From assembly GCF_015767245.1 (NCBI RefSeq), contig NZ_JADOTV010000002.1, positions 186,001 to 250,000 on the forward strand: a stretch of DNA of 64,000 nt, read 5' to 3'. The first letter of the stretch is position 1. Each line of letters starts with the position of its first letter. The notes under the pieces are model-generated. The model did no database searches. It saw only the letters and a program-made list of their open reading frames with translations, and was not told the origin of the DNA. Of this stretch, positions 17,430-27,130 are shown piece by piece. The position numbers and the translations under genes were made by a program. This stretch comes from Aureivirga sp. CE67. Its GTDB lineage: Bacteria; Bacteroidota; Bacteroidia; Flavobacteriales; Flavobacteriaceae.

Positions 17430-17512
17430 TCAAATCAATTCAAAAACTAAGCAGTTTGCTGTATTGATTGAAAATTTTGTACCAAACAAGAAAGAAAACA
17501 TATAATTTAAGT

Positions 17513-19027
17513 ATGAAAAGTGTGAATCAACACAGTCCATTATCGAAGCTAATGAAACTTAGCTTTGCTTTCCTTTTGTTTTTTACCATTAATTTATCAG
17601 CACAACAAGGTGATGCTACTAAAGGTAAACAACTTTTTAATTCAAATTGTGCAGCCTGTCACAAATTAGATAAAAAACTTATTGGACCTCCATTAAAAGG
17701 AGTTACAGAAAGAAGATCAAATGAATGGCTACAAGCTTGGATTAAAGATAATCAAGCATTAATTAAGTCTGGAGATGCAGATGCAAAAGACCTTTTTGAG
17801 GAGTATAACAAAATGCCAATGCAGGCTTTCCCTCAATTATCTGAGCAAGATATTAATGACATCTTGGCATATACTGACGGTAAACCAGCTGCAAAAGCTG
17901 AAACAGTTGCTGCTGGAGGTGGAGATGATATGTCTCAAAGCCCAGAAGTATTAGCTGGTAAAAAAATATTTAACACAAACTGTGCCGCTTGTCACAAATT
18001 AGACAAGAAGTTAGTAGGACCTGCTTTAGGTGGAATTACTGATAAGAGAGAGACAGATTGGTTAAAAGCATGGATTAAAGATAATGCAGCTTTACGTGCT
18101 TCTGGAGATGCTTTAGCAAAAGAAGTATTTGAAGAAAATGGAGGAGCTCCAATGACAGCTTTCCCTCAATTATCTGATGAAGATTTAAATGCAATTTTAG
18201 CTTATACAAAATACGGAGGTAAAAAAGAAGGTGATGAAAAGGAAGTTGTTGAAGAAACAGCGAAGAAAACTCCTTTCCCATGGCAAGCTACCATAGCTGC
18301 TGTTGTATTATTAGTATTCTTAATTTGGGCATTTACAAAAAATAAAAACGGATTCGTTAAGTTCTTATCATTAATCGTTGTGTTAATTGGTGGTGCTTGG
18401 TTTGCGTTTAGTTATATGATGCAAGTTGGTGTTGATCAAGATTATCAACCAATCCAACCAATTGCATTCTCACACAAAATTCACGCAGGAGATAACAAGA
18501 TTGACTGTCAATACTGTCACTCATCTGCGAAACACTCAAAAACTTCAGGAATTCCTTCAGTAAACGTTTGTATGAACTGTCATAAAAACATTACAGAATA
18601 CGAAGGGCCTGTTACTACAGAGCATGATAAAGCTTTCTATGATGGAGAAATCCAAAAGATTTATGATGCAATCGGATTTGATCCAGAAACAAGACAATAT
18701 ATTGAAAACTACGAACAAAAGCCAATCGAATGGGTTCGTATTCACAACTTACCAGATTTTGCATATTATAACCACTCACAACACGTAAATGTTGCAGGAA
18801 TTAAATGTCAAAAATGTCATGGTCCAGTTGAAACTATGGATGAAGTTTACCAATACTCTCCATTAACTATGGGATGGTGTGTTGATTGTCACAGAGAAAC
18901 TGAAGTGGATATGACAAAGAATGGATACTATAAAAAGATCCATGAACAATTGGCGAAAAAATACGGTGTGGTTAAAGTTACCGAGGCTCAAATGGGTGGT
19001 CTAGAATGCGGTAAATGTCACTATTAA
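17513..19027 (+). CDS. actA: Alternative complex III subunit ActA, multihaem cytochrome c with duplicated N-terminal domain
   Basis: ActA is the multihaem periplasmic subunit of the quinol:cytochrome c oxidoreductase. From the ATG at 17513 it has 504 residues. It begins with a signal/anchor helix (15-30), followed by two tandem mono-haem class I domains (about 38-121 and 149-232) with CAACH at 46-50 and 157-161. Two membrane helices follow (258-275 and 282-304). The pentahaem part has CQYCH 332, CMNCH 353, CQKCH 432, CVDCH 456 and CGKCH 499. The two mono-haem domains are about two thirds identical by hand alignment. A TTG at 17468 was rejected as the start. It is the first gene of the operon. 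Confidence 0.93.
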   Translation: MKSVNQHSPLSKLMKLSFAFLLFFTINLSAQQGDATKGKQLFNSNCAACHKLDKKLIGPPLKGVTERRSNEWLQAWIKDNQALIKSGDADAKDLFEEYNKMPMQAFPQLSEQDINDILAYTDGKPAAKAETVAAGGGDDMSQSPEVLAGKKIFNTNCAACHKLDKKLVGPALGGITDKRETDWLKAWIKDNAALRASGDALAKEVFEENGGAPMTAFPQLSDEDLNAILAYTKYGGKKEGDEKEVVEETAKKTPFPWQATIAAVVLLVFLIWAFTKNKNGFVKFLSLIVVLIGGAWFAFSYMMQVGVDQDYQPIQPIAFSHKIHAGDNKIDCQYCHSSAKHSKTSGIPSVNVCMNCHKNITEYEGPVTTEHDKAFYDGEIQKIYDAIGFDPETRQYIENYEQKPIEWVRIHNLPDFAYYNHSQHVNVAGIKCQKCHGPVETMDEVYQYSPLTMGWCVDCHRETEVDMTKNGYYKKIHEQLAKKYGVVKVTEAQMGGLECGKCHY

Positions 19028-19057
19028 TTAATTACGAAGCAAATAACTTTCTATAAA

Positions 19058-22000
19058 ATGGCATCAAGCAAAAAATACTGGAAAAGTGTTGAAGAACTAA
19101 ACGAAAATAGTTCTATTGTTGATACGTTAAAACAAAACGAGTTTGTAGAGAAATTACCTGAGGATTCATTTTTAGGTGATAAAGAAACATTAGAATCATC
19201 TTCTACAACACGTCGTGACTTTTTAAAATATGTTGGATTTACTACAGCAGCTGCAACTTTAGCTGCTTGTGAAGGACCGGTAATTAAATCGATTCCTTAC
19301 GTTGTAAAACCAGACGATATTATTCCTGGAGTACCAGATTATTATGCAACTACAATCGCAGATGGATTTGATTTTGCAAATGTTTTAGTAAAAGTTCGTG
19401 AAGGACGTCCTATTAAAATTGAGCCAAACAAATTAGTACATGGAGAAACTAATGCTCGTGTTCAGGCATCTGTATTATCAATGTATGATAAATATCGTTT
19501 ACAAAAGCCTCAAATCAAAGGAGCAGAAGCTTCTTGGAGTGAAGTTGATAAACAGATTACTGCTGAATTAGCAAAATTAAGTTCTCAAGGAAAATCTATT
19601 GCTTTCTTAACAGGAACAATGGCGAGTCCATCAACTAGCAAATTAATTGCTGAGTTTAATGAGAAGTTTGGAAATGTAAATCATGTAGTATATGATGCAT
19701 TTTCTGAATCTGCAGCATTAGACGCTTTCGAAGAAATGTACGGAGAAAGAGCTTTAGCTGATTATGATTTAGAAAAAGCTGATATGATTGTTTCTATCGG
19801 AGCTGATTTCATCGGAGACTGGCAAGGTGGAGGATACGAAGCTGCTTATGCAAAAGGACGTGTTCCAAAAAATGGAAAAATGTCTCGCCATATTCAGTTC
19901 GAATCAAACATGACTTTATCAGGATCTAATGCTGATAAACGTGTGATGTTAAAACCATCAGAACAAGCTTTTGCTTTAATTAATTTATACAATGCAGTAA
20001 CAGGAAGTAATTTGCAGTCAAAAGCTACTCCAGTAGATGCTCAAATCAAAGCTGCTGCACAAGAAATTAAGAAGCATGGTTCTAAAGCTGTTGTTTTAAC
20101 AGGAGTTCAAGATAAAAATGCACAAAGAATCGCTTTAGAATTAAATAAAGCAATTCGTTCTGAAGTTATGGATGTTGAAAAACCTAAGTACGTACGTCAA
20201 GGTAATGATACAGCTGTAGCTCAGTTAATCAAAGATATGAATGCAGGAAATGTAGGTGCAATTTTCACTTACAACACAAACCCTGTATACACTTTAGCAG
20301 ATTCAGATAAATTTGTTGCTGGGTTAAAGAAAGTTGCTCTTTCTGTAGCTATAACAATGAATAATGACGAAACTGCAAATGCAATGGAATTTGCATTACC
20401 AGCTCCACATTACTTAGAATCTTGGGGAGATGTTCAAATCAAGAAAGGAAGTTATAGCTTAACACAACCAACTATCCGTCCTTTATTTGACACTCGTCAA
20501 TTCCAAGAGAACTTATTAAAATGGACTGGAAATAATGTTGCTTACTACGATTACATTAAAAACTTATGGTCAGAGACTATCTTAAACGGTGGATCTTGGA
20601 ACCAAGCTTTACATGATGGATCTATTACAGTTTCAGCTGTAGTTGAAGAAGAAACTCCTATTACTTCTCAAGAATCTACTGAAGAAACAGAAGAAGTAGT
20701 AACGAATGATCTTTCTGCAATTGCTATTGCATTAGTTGCAGCTACTAAGTCTAGCGATTTAGAGTTACAATTATATGTAAAGACTGGAATGGGAGATGGA
20801 AGAATGGCAAGTAACCCATGGTTACAAGAGTTCCCTGATCCAATCTCTAGAGCTTCATGGGATAACTACTTAACAGTTTCTCAAGCAGATGCTAAGAATC
20901 TAGGTTTTGAAAACTACAATGTTGCAAACGGAGCATTAAACGGAAGTTATGCAACTTTAACAGTAGGAGGAAAAGACTTAACAGTTCCTGTATACATCAT
21001 GCCAGGTCAAGCTAAAGGATCAGTTGGTCTAGCTATTGGATATGGTCGTACAAAAGGAATGAAAGAAGAAATGATGACTGGAGTTAATGCATTTATGTTT
21101 GCAATTAACAACAAAGCAGTTCAAGCAGCTACTTTAGCAAAAGGAGCAGGAGAGCATGAATTTGCTTGTATTCAGTTACAAAATACCTTAATGGGTAGAG
21201 GGGATATCGTTAAAGAAACTACATTAAATGTTTATAACGATAAATCTCTTGATCCAAAACACTCATGGAACCCAGTACCAGTTGTATCATTAGACCACCA
21301 AGAGGTTGAAGCAACTACGGTAGATTTATGGGATTCATTTGATAGAACAGTTGGACACCACTTCAACTTATCTATTGATTTAAATGCTTGTACAGGATGT
21401 GGAGCTTGTGTGATTGCTTGTCACGCTGAGAACAACGTACCAGTTGTTGGAAAAGAAGAAGTACGTAAATCAAGAGATATGCACTGGTTACGTATCGATA
21501 GATACTTCTCTTCTGAAGAAACATTTGCTGGTGATGATAAGAAGAAAAATGAGTTCTCTGGATTAACTGGAGAGCAAGGATCATTAGGTGGATTTATTGA
21601 ATTAGAAGAGTCTTCTGAAAATCCACAAGTAGTATTCCAACCTGTAATGTGTCAACACTGTAATCACGCACCATGTGAGACAGTTTGTCCTGTAGCAGCA
21701 ACTTCACATGGACGTCAAGGTCAAAACCAAATGGCATATAACCGTTGTGTAGGAACTCGTTACTGTGCAAATAACTGTCCTTATAAAGTACGTCGTTTCA
21801 ACTGGTTCCAATACGCAGAAAACGAAGTGTTTGATTTCAATATGAATGATGACCTTGGTAGAATGGTATTAAACCCAGATGTTGTAGTACGTTCTAGAGG
21901 GGTTATGGAAAAATGTTCTATGTGTATCCAAATGACTCAAGCATCAATCTTAAAAGCGAAAAACGAAGGACGTCCAGTTAAGGATTCAGAATTTGAAGTA

Positions 22001-22171
22001 GCTTGTTCACAAGCTTGTGGAACAGGAGCGATGATTTTTGGAGATGTAAATGATAAAGACAGTCAAGTTGCAGCAGCAAGAAAAGATGACAGAGCTTACC
22101 ATTTATTAGAACACGTAGGAACACAGCCAAACGTTGTTTACCAAGTGAAAGTTAGAAATACAGAAGCATAA
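19058..22171 (+). CDS. actB: Alternative complex III subunit ActB (molybdopterin-oxidoreductase-like and iron-sulfur fusion)
   Basis: ActB is the large periplasmic electron-transfer subunit. The 1037-residue chain has a Tat-like twin arginine near the N-terminus (TRRDFLKYVG, Arg52-Arg53) followed by a hydrophobic stretch ending in LAAC. The middle 700 residues have a molybdopterin-oxidoreductase fold that in this complex carries no cofactor. The C-terminal ferredoxin part has four cluster motifs: CTGCGACVIAC, CQHCNHAPCETVC, CVGTRYCANNC and CSMCIQ with the distal CSQAC. It follows actA by 30 bp. It is translocated by a Tat variant in this phylum. Confidence 0.95.
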   Translation: MASSKKYWKSVEELNENSSIVDTLKQNEFVEKLPEDSFLGDKETLESSSTTRRDFLKYVGFTTAAATLAACEGPVIKSIPYVVKPDDIIPGVPDYYATTIADGFDFANVLVKVREGRPIKIEPNKLVHGETNARVQASVLSMYDKYRLQKPQIKGAEASWSEVDKQITAELAKLSSQGKSIAFLTGTMASPSTSKLIAEFNEKFGNVNHVVYDAFSESAALDAFEEMYGERALADYDLEKADMIVSIGADFIGDWQGGGYEAAYAKGRVPKNGKMSRHIQFESNMTLSGSNADKRVMLKPSEQAFALINLYNAVTGSNLQSKATPVDAQIKAAAQEIKKHGSKAVVLTGVQDKNAQRIALELNKAIRSEVMDVEKPKYVRQGNDTAVAQLIKDMNAGNVGAIFTYNTNPVYTLADSDKFVAGLKKVALSVAITMNNDETANAMEFALPAPHYLESWGDVQIKKGSYSLTQPTIRPLFDTRQFQENLLKWTGNNVAYYDYIKNLWSETILNGGSWNQALHDGSITVSAVVEEETPITSQESTEETEEVVTNDLSAIAIALVAATKSSDLELQLYVKTGMGDGRMASNPWLQEFPDPISRASWDNYLTVSQADAKNLGFENYNVANGALNGSYATLTVGGKDLTVPVYIMPGQAKGSVGLAIGYGRTKGMKEEMMTGVNAFMFAINNKAVQAATLAKGAGEHEFACIQLQNTLMGRGDIVKETTLNVYNDKSLDPKHSWNPVPVVSLDHQEVEATTVDLWDSFDRTVGHHFNLSIDLNACTGCGACVIACHAENNVPVVGKEEVRKSRDMHWLRIDRYFSSEETFAGDDKKKNEFSGLTGEQGSLGGFIELEESSENPQVVFQPVMCQHCNHAPCETVCPVAATSHGRQGQNQMAYNRCVGTRYCANNCPYKVRRFNWFQYAENEVFDFNMNDDLGRMVLNPDVVVRSRGVMEKCSMCIQMTQASILKAKNEGRPVKDSEFEVACSQACGTGAMIFGDVNDKDSQVAAARKDDRAYHLLEHVGTQPNVVYQVKVRNTEA

Positions 22172-22205
22172 AATATTATTAATTTAAAGAAAATAGATAA
22201 AGGAT

Positions 22206-23597
22206 ATGGCGTCTCATTATGAAGCACCTATAAGAGAACCTTTAATTATCGGAGACAAATCATACCACGACATCACAAAAGATGTTGCGGCTCCGGTGGA
22301 AGGTAAAGCAAATAAACAGTGGTGGATAGTATTTATTATTTCGATGGCTGCCTTTTTGTGGGGAGCAGGGTGTATGCTATACACAATTGGAACAGGTATT
22401 GGAACTTGGGGTCTTAACAAGACTGTAGGTTGGGCCTGGGATATTACCAACTTCGTTTGGTGGGTAGGAATTGGTCACGCGGGAACACTTATTTCTGCGG
22501 TACTACTTTTATTCCGTCAAAAATGGAGAATGGCGATTAACCGTTCTGCAGAGGCGATGACAATTTTCGCCGTAGTTCAGGCAGGTTTATTCCCAATTAT
22601 TCACATGGGTCGTCCATGGATGGGATACTGGGTATTACCTATTCCTAACCAGTTCGGATCACTTTGGACAAACTTTAACTCACCATTATTATGGGATGTA
22701 TTCGCGATTTCGACTTATTTATCTGTATCATTAGTATTCTGGTGGACAGGTTTATTACCAGATTTCGCAATGTTACGTGATAGAGCTGTACGTCCATTCC
22801 AAAAGAAAATCTACGGATTATTAAGTTTTGGATGGTCAGGTAGAGCTAAGGATTGGCAACGTTTTGAGGAAGTATCATTAGTATTAGCTGGTTTAGCTAC
22901 TCCTCTTGTACTTTCTGTACACACGATTGTATCGATGGACTTCGCAACATCTGTGATTCCAGGATGGCACACGACTATCTTCCCTCCATACTTCGTTGCA
23001 GGAGCAGTATTCTCAGGATTCGCAATGGTACAAACACTATTGATTATCATGAGAAAGGTGTGTAACCTAGAAGCATATATTACTTTACAACACATAGAAT
23101 TAATGAATATCATTATCATGGTAACTGGTTCTATCGTAGGTTGTGCTTATATCACTGAGTTATTCGTAGCTTGGTATTCAGGAGTTGAGTATGAGCAGTA
23201 CGCTTTCTTAAACAGAGCAACAGGACCTTACGCATGGGCATATTGGATGATGATGACTTGTAACGTATTCTCTCCACAGTTTATGTGGTCTAAGAAATTA
23301 AGAACAAGTATTATTTTCTCTTTCGGTATTTCTATCGTTGTAAATGTAGGGATGTGGTTTGAGCGTTTCGTAATTATTGTAACATCATTACACAGAGATT
23401 ATTTACCATCATCTTGGACAATGTTCTCTCCATCTTTCGTAGATATCGGAATTTATGTTGGAACAATCGGATTCTTCTTCGTATTATTCTTATTATACGC
23501 TAGAACATTCCCTGTAATTGCTCAAGCAGAGGTAAAATCAATTTTGAAATCATCAGGTGAGAATTATAAAAAATTAAGAGACGGAAATCATGAGTAG
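22206..23597 (+). CDS. actC: Alternative complex III subunit ActC (NrfD-like quinol-binding membrane protein)
   Basis: The 463-residue protein has a soluble N-terminal tail and about ten membrane helices of the NrfD/PsrC family. In the complex this subunit forms the quinol oxidation site and may move protons. Conserved polar residues inside helices are visible in WWVGIGHAGTLISA and IIHMGRPW, where His, Arg and Asp residues are important in the family. The next gene, actD, starts 8 bp before this stop codon. Confidence 0.94.
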   Translation: MASHYEAPIREPLIIGDKSYHDITKDVAAPVEGKANKQWWIVFIISMAAFLWGAGCMLYTIGTGIGTWGLNKTVGWAWDITNFVWWVGIGHAGTLISAVLLLFRQKWRMAINRSAEAMTIFAVVQAGLFPIIHMGRPWMGYWVLPIPNQFGSLWTNFNSPLLWDVFAISTYLSVSLVFWWTGLLPDFAMLRDRAVRPFQKKIYGLLSFGWSGRAKDWQRFEEVSLVLAGLATPLVLSVHTIVSMDFATSVIPGWHTTIFPPYFVAGAVFSGFAMVQTLLIIMRKVCNLEAYITLQHIELMNIIIMVTGSIVGCAYITELFVAWYSGVEYEQYAFLNRATGPYAWAYWMMMTCNVFSPQFMWSKKLRTSIIFSFGISIVVNVGMWFERFVIIVTSLHRDYLPSSWTMFSPSFVDIGIYVGTIGFFFVLFLLYARTFPVIAQAEVKSILKSSGENYKKLRDGNHE

Positions 23598-24114
23598 TAA
23601 AGTAGTACAAGCATTATATAATGATGATGATGTATTAATGCACGCTGTAAAAGAAGTTCGTGCTGCAGATCATCATATCGAGGAAGTTTTTACACCATTT
23701 CCTGTACACGGATTAGACAAGGCAATGGGATTACCACACACTAGAATTGCAATTGCTGCTTTCTGTTATGGTTTAGTAGGTTTAGCATTCGCTACATGGA
23801 TGATGAACTACATGATGATTCAAAATTGGCCACAAGATATCGGAGGTAAACCAAGTATGTCTTTTTGGTATAATATGCCTTCTTTTGTACCAATTATGTT
23901 TGAGTTAACAGTATTCTGTGCTGCTCACTTAATGGTTATCACTTTTTATATGAGAAGTAAATTATGGCCATTTAAAGAAGCTGAAAACCCAGATCCAAGA
24001 ACTACAGATGATATGTTCTTAATGGAAGTTTCAGTTAAAGGTAACGAAGATGAGTTAACTGCATTTTTACAAAACACAGGTGCAGTTGAAATTAAAGTAA
24101 CTGAAAAGCACTAA
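23590..24114 (+). CDS. actD: Alternative complex III subunit ActD (DUF3341)
   Basis: This 174-residue membrane protein has two helices, at about 55-78 and 101-121, and soluble tails. Members of DUF3341 are the ActD subunits of alternative complex III, peripheral to the ActC/ActF core. PFPVHGLDKAMGL and the conserved GGKPS are family features. Its ATG overlaps the end of actC by 8 bp, so the two are translationally coupled. The stop is 5 bp before actE. Confidence 0.93.
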   Translation: MSSKVVQALYNDDDVLMHAVKEVRAADHHIEEVFTPFPVHGLDKAMGLPHTRIAIAAFCYGLVGLAFATWMMNYMMIQNWPQDIGGKPSMSFWYNMPSFVPIMFELTVFCAAHLMVITFYMRSKLWPFKEAENPDPRTTDDMFLMEVSVKGNEDELTAFLQNTGAVEIKVTEKH

Positions 24115-24119
24115 TTACG

Positions 24120-24677
24120 ATGAAAAGAATTTTAAAATTATCAACGATATTAGCTGTTGTTATTTCTTTCACTGCTTGTGGAGATAAAACAAAAAGAACA
24201 CCAAATTTACAGTTCATGCCAAACATGTATGAGCCTGTAGGTTATGAAACATATGGAGAAAATGATTACTTCAAAAACGACATGGCAACAAGATTACCTG
24301 CAAAGGGATCTGTTGCTCGTGGAGAAGTTCCTTACGAGTACCCAAATACAAATGAAGGATATGAAGATGCTAAGTTAAACTTAAAGTCACCATACCCTGC
24401 AACTAAAGAAAACTTAGACAATGGTAAAAAAATGTACGATATCTATTGTGCAGTTTGCCATGGTAAAAAAGGAGATGGTCAAGGACAATTAGTTAAAAAC
24501 GAGAAGTTTTTAGGTATACCTAATTATAAAGATAGAGATATTACAGAAGGAAGTATTTACCAAGTAATTATGTACGGAAGAAACCTTATGGGATCTCATG
24601 CTTCTCAGTTGACGGAAAAAGAACGTTGGCAAGTGACTATGTATGTTGAACAATTAAGAAACGATTTAATCAAATAA
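24120..24677 (+). CDS. actE: Alternative complex III subunit ActE, mono-haem cytochrome c lipoprotein
   Basis: The 185-residue protein has a lipoprotein signal with Cys20 in FTACGDK and one haem site CAVCHGKKGDGQG (about 110-122). A distal axial Met is in MYGRNLMGSHASQL. It should sit on the periplasmic face, tethered by lipid, and pass electrons from ActA/ActB to the terminal oxidase. It lies between actD and actF with 5 and 27 bp gaps. Confidence 0.94.
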   Translation: MKRILKLSTILAVVISFTACGDKTKRTPNLQFMPNMYEPVGYETYGENDYFKNDMATRLPAKGSVARGEVPYEYPNTNEGYEDAKLNLKSPYPATKENLDNGKKMYDIYCAVCHGKKGDGQGQLVKNEKFLGIPNYKDRDITEGSIYQVIMYGRNLMGSHASQLTEKERWQVTMYVEQLRNDLIK

Positions 24678-24704
24678 CTAGTATATAGTTAGAATTTTAA
24701 AGAT

Positions 24705-26066
24705 ATGTATAAGTTTTCAAGTAAATTAAAATCACTTTCTATCGCGTTGATGGTAATCGGTATCTTAGGTGTGGGATACGGTTTCTTTTCAGCACCGAAG
24801 ACGGTAGAGGAGGTTAAAAAAGAAATGTCACACGATTCTCATGGATCTCACCATGGGGGAGAGTCTAAAGCACACTTAGAGAAGGAAGCTTTAGCAAAAA
24901 TAGATAATCACGGGCATGAAGCTGATGCTTCTCATGGAGATGCTGATGCACATGCTGAGCATGTTTTACATCAAAAGCAAAATAGACCTTGGTCTGCATT
25001 ATACGTTTCAGTATTATTCTTTGCTTTAATTTCATTAGGTGTATTAGTATTTTATGCATTACAACATGTTTCTCAAGCAGGTTGGTCAATTGTATTATTA
25101 AGAGTAATGGAAGGTATTACTGCTTATTTACCAGTTGGAACTGTTTTAGTATTTGTGGTATTAGTACTTTCATCAATGCACGCTAATCACTTATTCGCTT
25201 GGATGAATGGAGATTTAATCAATCCTGATAGTCCAGATTTTGATAAGTTAACTTTTGCTAAAAAAGGATATTTAAATGTTCCTTTCTTCTTAGCAAGAGC
25301 TGTGATCTACATTGTTGGATGGAATTTATATAGACACTTATCTAGAAAGCGTTCAATCGCTATGGATACTGCTAATAGCTTAGATATTTACAAAAGAAAC
25401 TTCAAGCGTTCTGCTGGATTCTTAGTATTCTTCTTAGTTTCTGAATCAATGATGTCTTGGGATTGGATTATGTCAATCGATCACCACTGGTTTAGTACAT
25501 TATTTGCATGGTATGTATTCGCTAGTTTCTTAGTGTCTGCTGTAACTACTATTGCTTTAGTAACAGTTTACTTAAAATCTAAAGGATATTTAGAGAATGT
25601 AAATGATAGCCATATCCACGATTTAGCAAAATTCATGTTTGGATTTAGTGTATTCTGGACTTACTTATGGTTCTCTCAATTCTTATTAATCTGGTATTCT
25701 GATATTCCTGAAGAGGTAACATATTACGTAACTAGATTCAGTGAGTACAAAGTTCCTTTCTTAGGAATGGTTGCGATGAACTTTATTTTCCCAGTATTAT
25801 TATTAATCAACAGTGATTACAAACGTATTCCATGGTTAGTAGTTATGGGAGGAATTGTGATTTTAGCTGGACACTATGTTGATTTCTACATTATGATTAT
25901 GCCAGGAACTGTTGGTGGAAGTTGGTCAATTGGAATTCCTGAAATTAGTGCAATATTATTAATGTTAGGATTATTTATCTACATTGTATTTACAGCATTA
26001 ACTAAAGCTCCATTACTTGCTAAAGGAAATCCATTCCTTAAGGAAAGTGAGCAGTTTCACTATTAA
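24705..26066 (+). CDS. actF: Alternative complex III subunit ActF
   Basis: The 453-residue subunit has one N-terminal helix, a soluble stretch very rich in His and Asp (about 45-95, with HDSHGSHHGGESK), and about nine further membrane helices. Like ActC it is NrfD-related and lies beside it in the membrane. MSWDWIMSIDHHWFSTLFAWY is a conserved family block. The His-rich loop might bind metal or be a low-complexity linker; this cannot be settled here. It is followed by coxB after 28 bp. Confidence 0.93.
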   Translation: MYKFSSKLKSLSIALMVIGILGVGYGFFSAPKTVEEVKKEMSHDSHGSHHGGESKAHLEKEALAKIDNHGHEADASHGDADAHAEHVLHQKQNRPWSALYVSVLFFALISLGVLVFYALQHVSQAGWSIVLLRVMEGITAYLPVGTVLVFVVLVLSSMHANHLFAWMNGDLINPDSPDFDKLTFAKKGYLNVPFFLARAVIYIVGWNLYRHLSRKRSIAMDTANSLDIYKRNFKRSAGFLVFFLVSESMMSWDWIMSIDHHWFSTLFAWYVFASFLVSAVTTIALVTVYLKSKGYLENVNDSHIHDLAKFMFGFSVFWTYLWFSQFLLIWYSDIPEEVTYYVTRFSEYKVPFLGMVAMNFIFPVLLLINSDYKRIPWLVVMGGIVILAGHYVDFYIMIMPGTVGGSWSIGIPEISAILLMLGLFIYIVFTALTKAPLLAKGNPFLKESEQFHY

Positions 26067-26094
26067 TCACTAAAACACCACTAACTAAAAAGAT

Positions 26095-27102
26095 ATGGTA
26101 GCGTTATTTTACATATTAATTGCAATAGCTATTGCCACTGGGATTTGGCAATTAACTAGCATTTTTAAATTAAAAGATGTAGTAGCTTCTGAAAAGGATA
26201 ATAACTTACAAGGTATTTTATTCGGGATATTTGGAATTTTCTTTTATATCGGAATGATTTACTGTTTAGTTCAATATAATTCTTTATTATTACCAGAGTC
26301 TGCATCTGTTGAAGGAGAGCACTATGACAACTTGTACATGATTACAATGGTATTAATCTTAGTTGTACAATTCATAGTTCAATTCTTAATTTTCTTCTTT
26401 ACTTATAAATATAGAGGAGTAGGAAATAGAAAAGCATTATTCTATGCTGATAGTCATAAATTAGAGTTAATCTGGACAGTAACACCAGCAGTTGTATTAA
26501 CGGTGTTAATTATGTACGGATTATGGGCTTGGAACAACGTAATGGATGTATCTGAAGTTGAAGATCCATTAGTAGTTGAAGTATACGCAAAGCAATTTAG
26601 CTGGGAAGCTCGTTATGCAGGAAACGACGGACAATTAGGTAGAGCTAATGTTCGTAACATCAAAGGAATTAATACAATGGGAGTTGATATGACTGATAAG
26701 AATTCTTCTGATGATGTTCATGTAAGAGAGTTACATTTACCAAAAGGAAGAAAAGTAATTTTCAAATTCCGTTCTCAAGATGTAATTCACTCTGCGTATA
26801 TGCCTCACTTTAGAGCACAAATGAACTGTGTTCCTGGAATGGTAACTCAATTCGCTTTCACACCAAAGTTCACAACTGAGGAAATGAGAGCTAATGAAGA
26901 GACTATTACTAAAGTTGAAGGAATTAACAAGATTAGAAAAGAAAAAGGTGAAGACCCTTATGAGTTTGACTATTTACTTTTATGTAACAAAATTTGTGGA
27001 TCATCTCACTACAACATGCAAATGAAAATTGTTGTTGAAGAAGAGGCTGATTTCAACAAATGGGTAAGTCAACAAAAAACAATGTCTGAGCTAATTAAAT
27101 AA
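26095..27102 (+). CDS. coxB: Cytochrome c oxidase subunit II
   Basis: CoxB accepts electrons from cytochrome c through the binuclear CuA site and passes them to subunit I. The 335-residue protein has an extra N-terminal helix, then two canonical helices (about 78-105 and 122-145) and a periplasmic cupredoxin domain. The CuA ligands are the distant His in VIHSAYMPHFRAQ and the cluster CNKICGSSHYNM near residue 300, both intact. It forms a unit with coxA 28 bp downstream, so complex III and the oxidase are expressed together. Confidence 0.95.
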   Translation: MVALFYILIAIAIATGIWQLTSIFKLKDVVASEKDNNLQGILFGIFGIFFYIGMIYCLVQYNSLLLPESASVEGEHYDNLYMITMVLILVVQFIVQFLIFFFTYKYRGVGNRKALFYADSHKLELIWTVTPAVVLTVLIMYGLWAWNNVMDVSEVEDPLVVEVYAKQFSWEARYAGNDGQLGRANVRNIKGINTMGVDMTDKNSSDDVHVRELHLPKGRKVIFKFRSQDVIHSAYMPHFRAQMNCVPGMVTQFAFTPKFTTEEMRANEETITKVEGINKIRKEKGEDPYEFDYLLLCNKICGSSHYNMQMKIVVEEEADFNKWVSQQKTMSELIK

Positions 27103-27130
27103 TAATTTACGACTACTAAAATTATAGAAT

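Noticed and set aside
17468-17512. TTG start adding 15 residues to ActA
   Set aside because: The added residues are basic and precede an already adequate signal/anchor; the ATG at 17513 is the better start.
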